A stretch of DNA of 17,759 bases from UMGS755 sp045652815 (GTDB taxonomy: Bacteria > Bacillota > Clostridia > UBA1381 > UBA9506), in the NCBI GenBank assembly GCA_045652815.1, contig JAZOLH010000041.1, positions 1 to 17,759 of the forward strand. The letters are read 5' to 3'. Below, one piece after another: positions 6,244 to 13,193 of this stretch (within the stretch, counting starts at the first letter, position 1; every line of letters starts with the position of its first letter). The position numbers were made by a program, and so were the translations under genes. The notes below the pieces were generated by a model, which was not told where the DNA came from, ran no database searches, and was given only the letters and a program-made list of their open reading frames with translations.

Positions 6244-6892
6244 GGGAATGTGCCCTATGGCTCACTTTATCAACATTGTTTGCTCGGTGCTACTTGGGCC
6301 TTGGTACTCTCTTACCTGTGCTGTTCTCATCGGTATCATCCGTATGGCAACAATGGGCATTCCGCCTATTGCACTAACTGGAGCTATTTTTGGTGCTTTT
6401 TTATCCGGCGTCTTTTACAAAACTTCCAGAGGCAGTTTGCTGATGGCTGTTTTGGGTGAGGTGATTGGAACAGGTATTATTGGCGCCGTTTTATCCTATC
6501 CCGTGATGACGATCTTCTGGGGAAAAACAGGACTTTCATGGTTGTTTTATGTGCCCTCGTTCATTTGTGGTACGTTGATTGGCGGCAGTATTGCATTTGC
6601 TTTTTTGAAAAAGCTGTCAGCGGCGGGCGTTTTGGAGAACTTCCAGAAAAAATTGGGAAGCATGGTTTTCGCTGACAAAAGCAGTTTGTTAGGCAGTGGC
6701 ATTTCAATTGCCGCCATTGGCGTAATCGGCTTTGTTGTTGTGGAACTGGCACAGGGCGTTTTTGGCTGGGAGTCCATCATCTGGACATATGTATCTAAAG
6801 GATTGTTGGTTTTATTTATTGGTTTAGCGGCAGTTTATCTGATTGTAAATCTCGTTAAAAAAGGAGAACATTATGCTGAAAAAATGGAGTGA
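6155..6892 (+). CDS. thiW: ThiW, thiazole-specific ECF transporter S component, with C-terminal extension
   Basis: A 245-residue integral membrane protein, the substrate-binding (S) subunit of an energy-coupling-factor transporter for the thiamin precursor hydroxyethylthiazole. ThiW features are seen: MVALGVVISPILRVEG near the N-terminus, PMAHFINIVCSVLLGPWYS (residues 34-52) and GIPPIALTGAIFGAFLSGVFY. The family is normally about 160-175 residues; here a further region from about residue 155 carries a basic linker and two extra membrane segments (about 178-200 and 210-235). The ribosome binding site is AAAGAGG before the ATG at 6155. The gene overlaps thiM by 20 bases and lies under the TPP riboswitch, which supports a thiamin role. 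The shared ATPase and EcfT subunits are not encoded here. Confidence 0.9.
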   Translation: MRNSNKLLKLSVLAMMVALGVVISPILRVEGMCPMAHFINIVCSVLLGPWYSLTCAVLIGIIRMATMGIPPIALTGAIFGAFLSGVFYKTSRGSLLMAVLGEVIGTGIIGAVLSYPVMTIFWGKTGLSWLFYVPSFICGTLIGGSIAFAFLKKLSAAGVLENFQKKLGSMVFADKSSLLGSGISIAAIGVIGFVVVELAQGVFGWESIIWTYVSKGLLVLFIGLAAVYLIVNLVKKGEHYAEKME

Positions 6893-7682
6893 CATTCTAT
6901 GCAGAATTAAAGAAGAGGAGCCCTTGATTCACTGTATAATGGGGCCTATTTCTATTAATCAATGTGCTAACGGAGTGCTCGCTATGGGTGCTCGGCCTAT
7001 TATGGCCGAGCACCCCGGCGAAGTTCGCGCGATTACCAAAACCGCGTCGGCCCTATTGCTCAATTTGAGTGGAATCACAAACGAGAGAATGAAAGCTATG
7101 ATCATTGCGGCTAAAACCGCAAAGGAAAGAAGAATTCCCATTGTGATCGATGCGGTAGGATGTGCGTGCTCATCCCTGCGCCGCCGTTTTGTATTGAAGC
7201 TTTTAAGGTGCTGTACACCGGCGCTCGTTAAGGGGAATGCATCGGAAATTATGGCGTTAGTTTCCAAACGATTCCGAAGTTCGGGGGTGGACTGCGATAA
7301 AACTTTAACAGAAGAAACAGTCCTGCTTGCTGCGCGTGTGCTGGCAAAACAGAGTCAATGTGTTGTACTGGTCAGCGGAAGGCGCGACGTTGTGACAGAT
7401 GGTAAGCAATGCGTGATTTTAGAGAATGGAGTCCCCGAGCTGGCTAAAGTGACGGGTACGGGTTGCTTGCTGGGTGCTCTGGCGGCTTGTTGCATTCGGA
7501 CGGATGATGTGCTTTGCGGAAGTAGTTTTGCTTGCGCTTTGTTGGGCATAGCCGGAGAGATGGCGGAGACAGATGGTAATGGGCATTTTTTAATAAGACT
7601 TATGGATGCACTTTCCAATATCGACATTTCCAAAGTGGAGAGCAGACTTAAAATGGAGGTGAAAGAGTTTGAAACAGTTTGA
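6873..7682 (+). CDS. thiM: Hydroxyethylthiazole kinase ThiM
   Basis: A 269-residue cytoplasmic kinase that phosphorylates 4-methyl-5-(2-hydroxyethyl)thiazole with ATP for thiamin salvage. Ribokinase-like ThiM motifs: PISINQCANGVLAMGARPIMAEHP (residues 25-48) for thiazole binding and trimer formation, LVKGNASEI, and the anion-hole/catalytic VTGTGCLLGA with Cys198, the position used in Bacillus subtilis ThiM. The DPVG motif of many ThiM proteins reads DAVGCACS here, similar to what I recall of other clostridial forms. AAAGGAG lies 8 bases before the ATG, inside the 3' end of thiW (20-base overlap), so the two are probably translationally coupled; thiE in turn starts inside this gene. Confidence 0.93.
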   Translation: MLKKWSDILCRIKEEEPLIHCIMGPISINQCANGVLAMGARPIMAEHPGEVRAITKTASALLLNLSGITNERMKAMIIAAKTAKERRIPIVIDAVGCACSSLRRRFVLKLLRCCTPALVKGNASEIMALVSKRFRSSGVDCDKTLTEETVLLAARVLAKQSQCVVLVSGRRDVVTDGKQCVILENGVPELAKVTGTGCLLGALAACCIRTDDVLCGSSFACALLGIAGEMAETDGNGHFLIRLMDALSNIDISKVESRLKMEVKEFETV

Positions 7683-8304
7683 TACAAGCCTTTATTTCAT
7701 CACAGACAGCACGGGATTTTCTGAAGCCGATTTTTTAGAACGGATCGAGCAGGCACTTTCCGGTGGTGTGACAATGTTACAACTGCGGGAGAAAAATAAA
7801 GCAACAAGAGAGTATATCGAACTTGCGGAAAAGGTGCATCAGATAACAAAACGATACGATGTTCCTTTGATTATTGATGACCGCGTTGACGTGGCACAGG
7901 CAATCGGTGCCGAGGGGGTTCACTTGGGAAGGGAAGATATGCCCGTTGCTACCGCTCGAAAAATTTTAGGAGATGATTACATCATTGGCGCAACTGCGAA
8001 GACAGTCCCCTGGGCCAAAGATGCAGAAGCGCAGGGCGCAGACTATTTAGGCGTTGGTGCTATTTTTCCTACTACAACAAAGGTAAAAACGATTTTAACA
8101 TCAACAGAAATACTAGCAGATATATGCAAGGCTGTTTCAATTCCTGTCAACGCTATCGGCGGGTTAACGATTGACAATATGGATGTTTTAAAAGGAATTT
8201 CCATCAGTGGAATCTGCGCGGTGTCTGCCATTATGAAGGCAGAATCGCCAAAAGAAATGGCAAAGAAGATGCGGGAGAAATTTAAAATACTACATATAGA
8301 ATAG
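7669..8304 (+). CDS. thiE: Thiamin-phosphate synthase ThiE
   Basis: A 211-residue TIM-barrel enzyme that joins HMP pyrophosphate and thiazole phosphate into thiamin phosphate. Diagnostic segments: MLQLREK (residues 36-42), LIIDDRVDVAQAIGAEGVHL with the GREDMP loop (HLGREDMPV), ADYLGVGAIFPTTTK and the phosphate-binding PVNAIGGL. The start is a TTG at 7669, chosen because GGAGGTG (7655-7661) lies 7 bases upstream and no ATG stands before the conserved N-terminal strand (LYFITDS). It overlaps thiM by 14 bases in another frame, suggesting coupled translation; the weak start codon may limit the amount of ThiE. Length is normal for the family. Confidence 0.95.
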   Translation: MKQFDTSLYFITDSTGFSEADFLERIEQALSGGVTMLQLREKNKATREYIELAEKVHQITKRYDVPLIIDDRVDVAQAIGAEGVHLGREDMPVATARKILGDDYIIGATAKTVPWAKDAEAQGADYLGVGAIFPTTTKVKTILTSTEILADICKAVSIPVNAIGGLTIDNMDVLKGISISGICAVSAIMKAESPKEMAKKMREKFKILHIE

Positions 8305-8316
8305 GAGGTGAGTCAT

Positions 8317-9096
8317 ATGAAAACAGTTTTAACAATTGCTGGGAGTGATTCTTCAGGTGGCGCAGGGATTCAGGCAGATATAAAAACCATTATGGCAAAC
8401 GGTGCTTATGCTATGAGCGCCATTACAGCACTGACAGCGCAGAACACGATGGGTGTTTCAGCTGTTATGGAAATTTCACCCGAATTTTTGAAGCAACAAA
8501 TTGATGCCGTATTTGAAGATATCTTTCCAAATGCTGTAAAGGTTGGGATGGTTTCTTCCGGGGAACTGGTTTGCATCGTTGCAGAACGATTAAAGCATTT
8601 CGGTGCAAAGAATATTGTCGTTGACCCCGTTATGATTGCAACAAGTGGAGCCCGATTGATTACCGAAGATGCGATTTTCCATCTGAAAAAAGATTTGTTG
8701 CCGCTTGCGACGCTTGTAACACCGAATATGGCAGAGGCAGAGGTTTTAGCGGATATGAAAGTGGAAACCAAGGCTGAAATGATTGCGGCAGGTCAGAAAA
8801 TAGGTGAGACTTACGGTTGCGCTGTTCTTGTTAAAGGGGGGCACAGCAGAGATGACGCCAATGATGTTCTGTGCACCGAAAGACAAACGGTCTGGTTCCC
8901 GGGAAATCGAGTCAAAAACACGAATACACATGGAACAGGATGCACGTTATCTTCTGCTATTTCGGTTGGTCTGGCTAAAGGTTTTTCCCTGGAAGAATCC
9001 GTGGATATTGCCAAGACTTATTTAACAGGTGCGCTTAAAGCTGGTTTGGATTTAGGAAAGGGATCGGGTCCCTTGCATCACGGTTATCGCATTTAA
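8317..9096 (+). CDS. thiD: Hydroxymethylpyrimidine (phosphate) kinase ThiD
   Basis: A 259-residue ribokinase-family enzyme that phosphorylates hydroxymethylpyrimidine twice, giving the HMP-PP used by ThiE. Motifs: TIAGSDSSGGAGIQADIKT (residues 6-24), NAVKVGMV, VVDPVMIATSGA, LVTPNMAEAE, VLVKGGH and the catalytic/anion-hole segment HGTGCTLSSA with Cys209. Start chosen at the ATG 8317; the in-frame GTG at 8308 forms part of the ribosome binding site AGGAGGTG (8303-8310) and cannot be the start. The spacer after thiE is 12 bases. It is the last gene of the operon and ends against a bidirectional terminator. ThiC, thiazole synthesis genes and thiL are absent, so this operon is for salvage. Confidence 0.96.
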   Translation: MKTVLTIAGSDSSGGAGIQADIKTIMANGAYAMSAITALTAQNTMGVSAVMEISPEFLKQQIDAVFEDIFPNAVKVGMVSSGELVCIVAERLKHFGAKNIVVDPVMIATSGARLITEDAIFHLKKDLLPLATLVTPNMAEAEVLADMKVETKAEMIAAGQKIGETYGCAVLVKGGHSRDDANDVLCTERQTVWFPGNRVKNTNTHGTGCTLSSAISVGLAKGFSLEESVDIAKTYLTGALKAGLDLGKGSGPLHHGYRI

Positions 9097-9097
9097 T

Positions 9098-9134
9098 AAA
9101 AAGAGGTTGTCCCGAATGGGACAACCTCTTTTTG
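9098..9134. terminator. Bidirectional terminator between convergent thiD and cysK
   Basis: AAAAAGAGGTTGTCCC and its complement GGGACAACCTCTTTTT surround a GAAT loop: a 16-bp perfect stem with an A-run on the left and a T-run on the right. It can serve thiD on the plus strand and cysK on the minus strand. Confidence 0.95.
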
Positions 9135-9139
9135 TTTTC

Positions 9140-10051
9140 CTATTCAAACATTTCTGTTGATAAATATCGTTCGCCTGTATCGGGCAGGAGGACCACAATG
9201 TTTTTGCCTTTGTTTTCAGGTCTATTTGCCAGTTCCTTGGCGGCAAAGAGCGCCGCACCAGAGGAAATGCCAACCAAAAAGCCCTCGGTTTTGGCAATCT
9301 TGTTACCTGTTTTCAGCGCATCTTCATCGGCGACGGTGATAATTTCATCGTAGATGTCTCTATCTAAAATAGAGGGGATAAAGTTGGCGCCGATACCCTG
9401 AATTTTGTGGGGACCTGCTTTGCCTTCAGAGAGCAGGGGAGATGCGGCAGGTTCAACAGCAACGATTTTTACATCCTTGTTTTGCGACTTTAAATAGCGA
9501 CCGATCCCTGTCAGCGTACCGCCTGTGCCTACGCAGGCAACGAAGATATCAACGCTTCCCTCGGTATCTTCCCAAATTTCAGGACCTGTGGTTTTAAAAT
9601 GAATATCGGGGTTAGCGGGGTTATCAAACTGGGCGGGAATGAAACTGCCCTTGATTTCCTTTGCCAGTTCTTCGGCTTTTTTGATGGCACCGCTCATACC
9701 CAAAGCGCCTTCTGTTAACACAATTTCCGCACCGTAGGCACGAAGAAGCGCCTGACGTTCGCGGCTCATGGTTTCGGGCATTGTTAAAATGGTTTTATAG
9801 CCCCTTGCGGTGCAAACGGAAGCAAGGCCAATACCTGTGTTGCCGCTGGTGGGTTCGATGATTACAGAATCGGGAGTAAGAAGTCCCTTGGCTTCTGCAT
9901 CATCAATCATGGCTTTGGCAACCCTGTCTTTCGCAGAGCCTGCGGGGTTAAAAAACTCCAGTTTCATATAGATATTTGCGCCCAAATCCTCACTGTATTT
10001 CACTAACGGTGTGTGACCGATTAAATCTGTAATTTTTTCATAGATTCTCAT
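9140..10051 (-). CDS. cysK: Cysteine synthase (O-acetylserine sulfhydrylase)
   Basis: A 303-residue PLP enzyme that makes cysteine from O-acetylserine and sulfide. Visible features: HTPLVKY near the start, the PLP lysine in NPAGSAKDR (Lys41), the substrate loop EPTSGNTGIG, the phosphate-binding GTGGTLTG, the GIGANFIP segment, GISSGA, and the C-terminal PDTGERYLSTEMFE typical of CysK. Start taken at 10051 (MRIYEK) because AGAAGG lies 7 bases upstream; the in-frame ATG six codons earlier has no ribosome binding site. It is transcribed alone from its own promoter, divergent from the M23 gene and convergent with thiD. A 30-base relic of a second cysK 3' end lies beyond the thi operon at 5751-5780. 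Confidence 0.96.
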   Translation of the reverse strand: MRIYEKITDLIGHTPLVKYSEDLGANIYMKLEFFNPAGSAKDRVAKAMIDDAEAKGLLTPDSVIIEPTSGNTGIGLASVCTARGYKTILTMPETMSRERQALLRAYGAEIVLTEGALGMSGAIKKAEELAKEIKGSFIPAQFDNPANPDIHFKTTGPEIWEDTEGSVDIFVACVGTGGTLTGIGRYLKSQNKDVKIVAVEPAASPLLSEGKAGPHKIQGIGANFIPSILDRDIYDEIITVADEDALKTGNKIAKTEGFLVGISSGAALFAAKELANRPENKGKNIVVLLPDTGERYLSTEMFE

Positions 10052-10082
10052 AACGAGCCTTCTTTCCATAGGAATTACTTTT

Positions 10083-10112
10083 ATTGTAGCACGAAAAAAG
10101 CCGCCTTGTCAA
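10083..10112 (-). promoter_or_regulatory. Sigma-A-type promoter of cysK
   Basis: On the minus strand TTGACA (10112-10107), 18-base spacer and TACAAT (10088-10083). A cysteine-responsive leader is not visible; the transcript would start about 25 bases before the start codon. It lies just beside the start of the divergent M23 gene's promoter. Confidence 0.75.
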
Positions 10113-10115
10113 TAT

Positions 10116-10144
10116 GCATAAAATGGGAAATAATGGACAAGATA
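10116..10144 (+). promoter_or_regulatory. Possible sigma-F/G-type sporulation promoter of the SpoIIQ-like gene
   Basis: GCATA (10116-10120), a 14-base spacer and GGACAAGATA (10135-10144) fit the forespore consensus GYATA / GGNNANANTR with one mismatch. It lies 25 bases upstream of the start codon. Support is motif match plus identity of the gene; no sigma-A promoter is evident. Confidence 0.4.
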
Positions 10145-10168
10145 GGAAAAGCAGTAAAGGAGGTTGTT

Positions 10169-10855
10169 ATGGTGGAAGAAGAGAAAAATAAGAAACAAAC
10201 AAAGGGGCTCAAAGGGCGACGCATAGGGGTGGTTGCCGCACTTTGTATTACATTCTTAATGGGTGGTGTCTCTCTGTTTCAAATGAACAGAGTCAGCGAA
10301 TCCATCAAGGAGAAAACTGCATTTGTGCTTCCGTCACAATCGGCGGTAGATACCCTATCGGGCGGCAAGGTGCAGGAAACAGTCCCTGAGGCAAAAGTGG
10401 AAGAAGAACAGACAGAAGAGAGCGTTACAGCAGGTGCAAAACCCATCACGCTGATTATGGATAAGGTGATGGAAGGTGAGATTGTGTTACCTTTTTCATT
10501 AGAAACGCTGATTCACTCTAAAACCTTAAATGATTGGCGGGTGCATAACGGGATTGATGTGGCGGCCAAGTCGGGCGAGGCAGTTAAAGCTGTGGCGGAT
10601 GGCAAGGTATCGGGTGCTTATTTTGACCCGCAGATGGGGTACACTATCACCATCGATCACGGCGGCGGATTTGAAAGCGTGTATCAGAATCTGGCCTCCT
10701 GCGATATGGTCAGCGAGGGCGAGGAGATTTCCCGTGGGCAAGTAATTGCCGCTGTGGGCAATAGTGCGGCAGCAGAAATGCTGGATGAGAGTCATTTGCA
10801 TTTTGCGGTGAAAGCGAACGGAAACTTCGTAAACCCCCTAGACTTTATGCAATAG
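10169..10855 (+). CDS. M23 (LytM) metallopeptidase-domain membrane protein, SpoIIQ-like
   Basis: A 228-residue protein with a basic cytoplasmic N-terminus, one membrane anchor (about residues 19-37), a Glu-rich linker and a LytM domain (about 100-228). The segment HSKTLNDWRVHNGIDVAA strongly recalls clostridial SpoIIQ, which the forespore makes during engulfment and which links to SpoIIIAH across the septal space. Zinc-binding residues are intact: His126 and Asp130 (HNGID) and His209/His211 (HLH), unlike Bacillus subtilis SpoIIQ, which lacks one ligand, so peptidoglycan cleavage is possible. Start at 10169 because AAAGGAGG lies 7 bases upstream; an in-frame ATG at 10106 has no ribosome binding site. 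It stands alone, divergent from cysK. A general envelope peptidase is the alternative. Confidence 0.85.
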   Translation: MVEEEKNKKQTKGLKGRRIGVVAALCITFLMGGVSLFQMNRVSESIKEKTAFVLPSQSAVDTLSGGKVQETVPEAKVEEEQTEESVTAGAKPITLIMDKVMEGEIVLPFSLETLIHSKTLNDWRVHNGIDVAAKSGEAVKAVADGKVSGAYFDPQMGYTITIDHGGGFESVYQNLASCDMVSEGEEISRGQVIAAVGNSAAAEMLDESHLHFAVKANGNFVNPLDFMQ

Positions 10856-10892
10856 TTTTTTGTAAGGGCGGACGGAAAATAGCGCAGATTGG

Positions 10893-10955
10893 ACAAACAG
10901 AGCCCGTAGGGGCTACCCGAAGGCGTACAATGGTACGCCGAGAGGCGAAGTTTGT
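10893..10955 (-). repeat. Structured palindromic intergenic element, copy 2 (inverted)
   Basis: Outer arms ACAAAC (10893-10898) and GTTTGT (10950-10955), an AGCCC/GGGCT-type side hairpin near 10901-10914, and the 7-bp hairpin GGCGTAC/GTACGCC (10922-10928, 10933-10939). Its complement matches copy 1 at 5480-5541, with a conserved core and one compensated outer pair. It lies downstream of the M23 gene. Confidence 0.75.
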
Positions 10956-10973
10956 TTAAAGCACAAGGCGATA

Positions 10974-11010
10974 AAAATAAAAAAGGGATTCGTCATATGA
11001 CGAATCCCTT
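10974..11010 (-). terminator. Terminator of the minus-strand SLH gene
   Basis: A perfect palindrome AAGGGATTCGTCAT / ATGACGAATCCCTT (10983-11010) followed on the minus strand by a T-rich run (10984 down to 10974). It is 53 bases beyond the SLH stop codon. The plus-strand side has only CTATATTT, so it is a weak terminator for the M23 gene. Confidence 0.85.
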
Positions 11011-11062
11011 CTATATTTCTAGTCTTATTTTGCTTTGTGCGGTATGTGCATTTTACTACGCC

Positions 11063-12679
11063 TTAGTGTACAGAAACAATCTGTTCAACATATGCCTTAT
11101 CAACGGGTGTTGTGATGGCAGTTACGGGAGCACCGGTTGCCAGGTCGAAGTACACAACAGTACCGGGATAAATCTTCAGGTTTTCGTTTGCGATACCTTC
11201 TTTGGTAACGAACATCTGGTTGAATTCCAAAGCGTCGGGCATAGAGTTGAATACGCATTTTAAACGCATGGTGTAACCATTGCCATTATCCCAAACTAAA
11301 GAGGGATAGTAGGTCAGTGTTACATCAGCACCGGATAAGTCTTTTGTCATTCTCTTGAGTTCAGAGAGCATATCGGTGAAGATGCCGCTGTACTCACGAG
11401 CAAAGTCAAAGGATGCAAGAGGCGTTTTTGCCTGACTTACAGGAGCGGTTGCATATACAGAATTCGGCAGACCTGCCAGTTTTAAACGGAAGCTACCATA
11501 AGGTTCTTTGGTCAGCAGCAGAGAGTGATCTTTTTCAATGGGTCTGTTTGTGATGTTGTTTACATCGGTGGTGATATCACTCTGAGAACCAATGGTGCTG
11601 TCCAGCAGCAGACAAATCATAGCAAATTCACGCATGGTGATGGGTGCATCCAAATCTTCATTTAAAGAAATGATACCATTGTTTTTAGCAAAGGTTAAGC
11701 AGATGTTTGCCATGTTTTCATATTTCTTAGACAGGCTTTCGGTCTTTTCGCCATATACAGCACCTTCGTTGGATTTCGCGATGAAGTTGTAGGTCAGCGC
11801 CGCAACGGTGTCACCGAATTTTGCTTTCTGATCAGCAAATTTTTTGGTCAGCTTATCTTTGCCGATGCAGTTTGTGCAAACGTTTGCCAGATCACGTGCG
11901 TAGGGATGGTCGAAGTTTGCGGTTGCATATAAGCGATTGTAAGAAAGATTAGTTTCTTCGCTACCGATTCTCAGTGCCGCACGAGCCATTTCACCATTGG
12001 TGATGGTGCCGTTGGGATCGTAAGCTTTACCATCAAACAGGTTTAAACCTTTAAATACGTTTTCAAATACCATGGGGTCAATCACGTCGATGAACGCGTT
12101 TTTGTTGTTTGCCGCTTTACGAGAACGGATGATTAAAACGGAAGCTTCGGCACGACTTAAGGTGTCATTTAAGCGGAGTTGGATACCGTCGTCACCAATC
12201 ATTAAACCTTTTTCATAAACCCAAGCAGCTGCCATGGGTTCTTTTGCATACTGATTTGTGATAATGCCGGGTGCATAAGCATCCTGAGGTTTGCCTGCAC
12301 GGTTCCAAAGCAGTTCTGCTACCTGACCACGAGTGATGGGCTGGTCGGGATAGAAGTGGTTGGAGTTACCGTCGGGATAACCTGCATACATAATGTAGGT
12401 ATATGCCCAGTGATTCGGAGAAACGTCGCTATAATCCATAGCACGTTTGGTGGGACCGTTACCGAGCATTTTAACGAACTGAGCGCGGGTTACAGTGCCA
12501 CCGGGACGGAAGGTACCGTCTTCAAAACCGTTAACGGTGCCATCTGCCACCAGAGTCTGTACATCGTTGTACGCCCAGTGAGATGCTTCTAAATCGGAAA
12601 AGGTTAAGGCAGAAGCAGAAATGCCTGCCACAGAAAGCACCAGCACAAAGCAAAGTGCCACAGAGAGAAATCTTTTCAT
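11063..12679 (-). CDS. Secreted SLH-domain cell-surface protein
   Basis: A 538-residue exported protein. The signal peptide (MKRFLSVALCFVLVLSVAGISASA, cleavage near residue 24) is followed by three S-layer homology units: FSDLEASHWAYNDVQTLVADG with FRPGGTVTRAQFVKML (about 27-72), YSDVSPNHWAYTYIM with FYPDQPITRGQVAELL (about 82-125, shortened in the middle) and PMAAAWVYEKGLM with LSRAEASVLIIRSR (about 148-190). SLH domains bind pyruvylated secondary cell-wall polymers and anchor the protein. A weaker second set seems present around 210-365 (DPNGTITNGEMARAAL; APITMREFAMICLL). The last about 150 residues match nothing I recognise. The ribosome binding site AGGAGG lies 9 bases before the ATG. It is a single gene with its own promoter and terminator. 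Function beyond wall attachment is unknown. Confidence 0.9.
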   Translation of the reverse strand: MKRFLSVALCFVLVLSVAGISASALTFSDLEASHWAYNDVQTLVADGTVNGFEDGTFRPGGTVTRAQFVKMLGNGPTKRAMDYSDVSPNHWAYTYIMYAGYPDGNSNHFYPDQPITRGQVAELLWNRAGKPQDAYAPGIITNQYAKEPMAAAWVYEKGLMIGDDGIQLRLNDTLSRAEASVLIIRSRKAANNKNAFIDVIDPMVFENVFKGLNLFDGKAYDPNGTITNGEMARAALRIGSEETNLSYNRLYATANFDHPYARDLANVCTNCIGKDKLTKKFADQKAKFGDTVAALTYNFIAKSNEGAVYGEKTESLSKKYENMANICLTFAKNNGIISLNEDLDAPITMREFAMICLLLDSTIGSQSDITTDVNNITNRPIEKDHSLLLTKEPYGSFRLKLAGLPNSVYATAPVSQAKTPLASFDFAREYSGIFTDMLSELKRMTKDLSGADVTLTYYPSLVWDNGNGYTMRLKCVFNSMPDALEFNQMFVTKEGIANENLKIYPGTVVYFDLATGAPVTAITTPVDKAYVEQIVSVH

Positions 12680-12722
12680 GATAATTCTCCTCCTATGTAG
12701 ATAAGATAGTTATACATTATAA

Positions 12723-12751
12723 ATTATATCATATTTATTTTTTATATGCAA
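12723..12751 (-). promoter_or_regulatory. Promoter of the SLH gene
   Basis: On the minus strand TTGCAT (12751-12746), 17-base AT-rich spacer, TATAAT (12728-12723). It is divergent from the feo promoter about 90 bases away. Confidence 0.65.
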
Positions 12752-12817
12752 GATAAAAACTGCGATTTCTTTGTGATTATTTTGGTAAAAAAGCCGGAAA
12801 AAATTTCAAAAAAAGGC

Positions 12818-12846
12818 TTGACAAAAGGCAGGGCAAATGCTATAAT
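12818..12846 (+). promoter_or_regulatory. Sigma-A-type promoter of the feo operon
   Basis: TTGACA (12818-12823), 17-base spacer, TATAAT (12841-12846): full consensus in both boxes. The start site, near 12853, coincides with the inverted repeat at 12854-12871, so the strong promoter is probably repressed when iron is plentiful. Confidence 0.92.
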
Positions 12847-12853
12847 AAAGTAC

Positions 12854-12871
12854 GGTTAGGAAAGACTAACT
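12854..12871 (+). promoter_or_regulatory. Putative metal-regulator operator, copy 1
   Basis: GGTTAGG-AAAG-ACTAACT, an imperfect inverted repeat (GTTAG/CTAAC) lying at the transcription start of feoA. Both arms recur unchanged at 13136-13153. The half-sites recall DtxR/IdeR-family operators (TTAGGTTAG...), though the spacing differs. The regulator identity is inferred. Confidence 0.6.
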
Positions 12872-12888
12872 CGAAAGGAGAGAGGAAA

Positions 12889-13101
12889 ATGAATTTAAAA
12901 GAAGCAACCCCCGGCAAAGAGTATATCATTTCTGCTGTGAATACAGACGATGAAGAACTGAATTCCTTTTTGTTCTCTCTGGGTTGTTATTCCGGCGAAC
13001 CCATTACCGTAGTTTCTCAGTTAAAAGGCGGTGCTATCGTTTCCATTAAGGATGGACGATATAACATTGATAATCAGTTGGCAGAAGCCATTTTAGTTTA
13101 A
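12889..13101 (+). CDS. feoA: Ferrous iron transport protein FeoA
   Basis: A 70-residue cytoplasmic SH3-like protein that accompanies the FeoB iron(II) transporter and is thought to interact with its G domain. Typical FeoA features are the N-terminal LKEATPGKEYIISAV strand pair, the LFSLGCYSGEPITVV segment and the terminal IDNQLAEAILV, matching the family's usual LGL..G..V and AEAILV elements. Length is normal. AAAGGAGAG lies about 10 bases before the ATG. It is first in an operon with feoB (92-base gap that holds a second copy of the putative operator). Confidence 0.9.
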   Translation: MNLKEATPGKEYIISAVNTDDEELNSFLFSLGCYSGEPITVVSQLKGGAIVSIKDGRYNIDNQLAEAILV

Positions 13102-13135
13102 AAGATAAGGCTCTGCTGATTCTTTTTTACTTATC

Positions 13136-13153
13136 GGTTAGGATAAACTAACT
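13136..13153 (+). promoter_or_regulatory. Putative metal-regulator operator, copy 2
   Basis: GGTTAGG-ATAA-ACTAACT in the feoA-feoB gap. The two 7-base arms are identical to copy 1 and only the 4-base centre differs. No convincing second promoter is seen here, so it may act as a roadblock, auxiliary operator or RNA hairpin. Confidence 0.55.
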
Positions 13154-13193
13154 GATGTTGAAAATAATTCCCTTTATATAGAAGGAGGTACTT

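Noticed and set aside
10952..11263. 103-residue plus-strand open frame
   Set aside because: It lies over the SLH gene terminator and antisense to its 3' end, without a ribosome binding site.
13104..13135. GATAAG / CTTATC pair after feoA
   Set aside because: Six-base stem with a 20-base loop is too weak to call a terminator, and feoB is clearly meant to be expressed beyond it.
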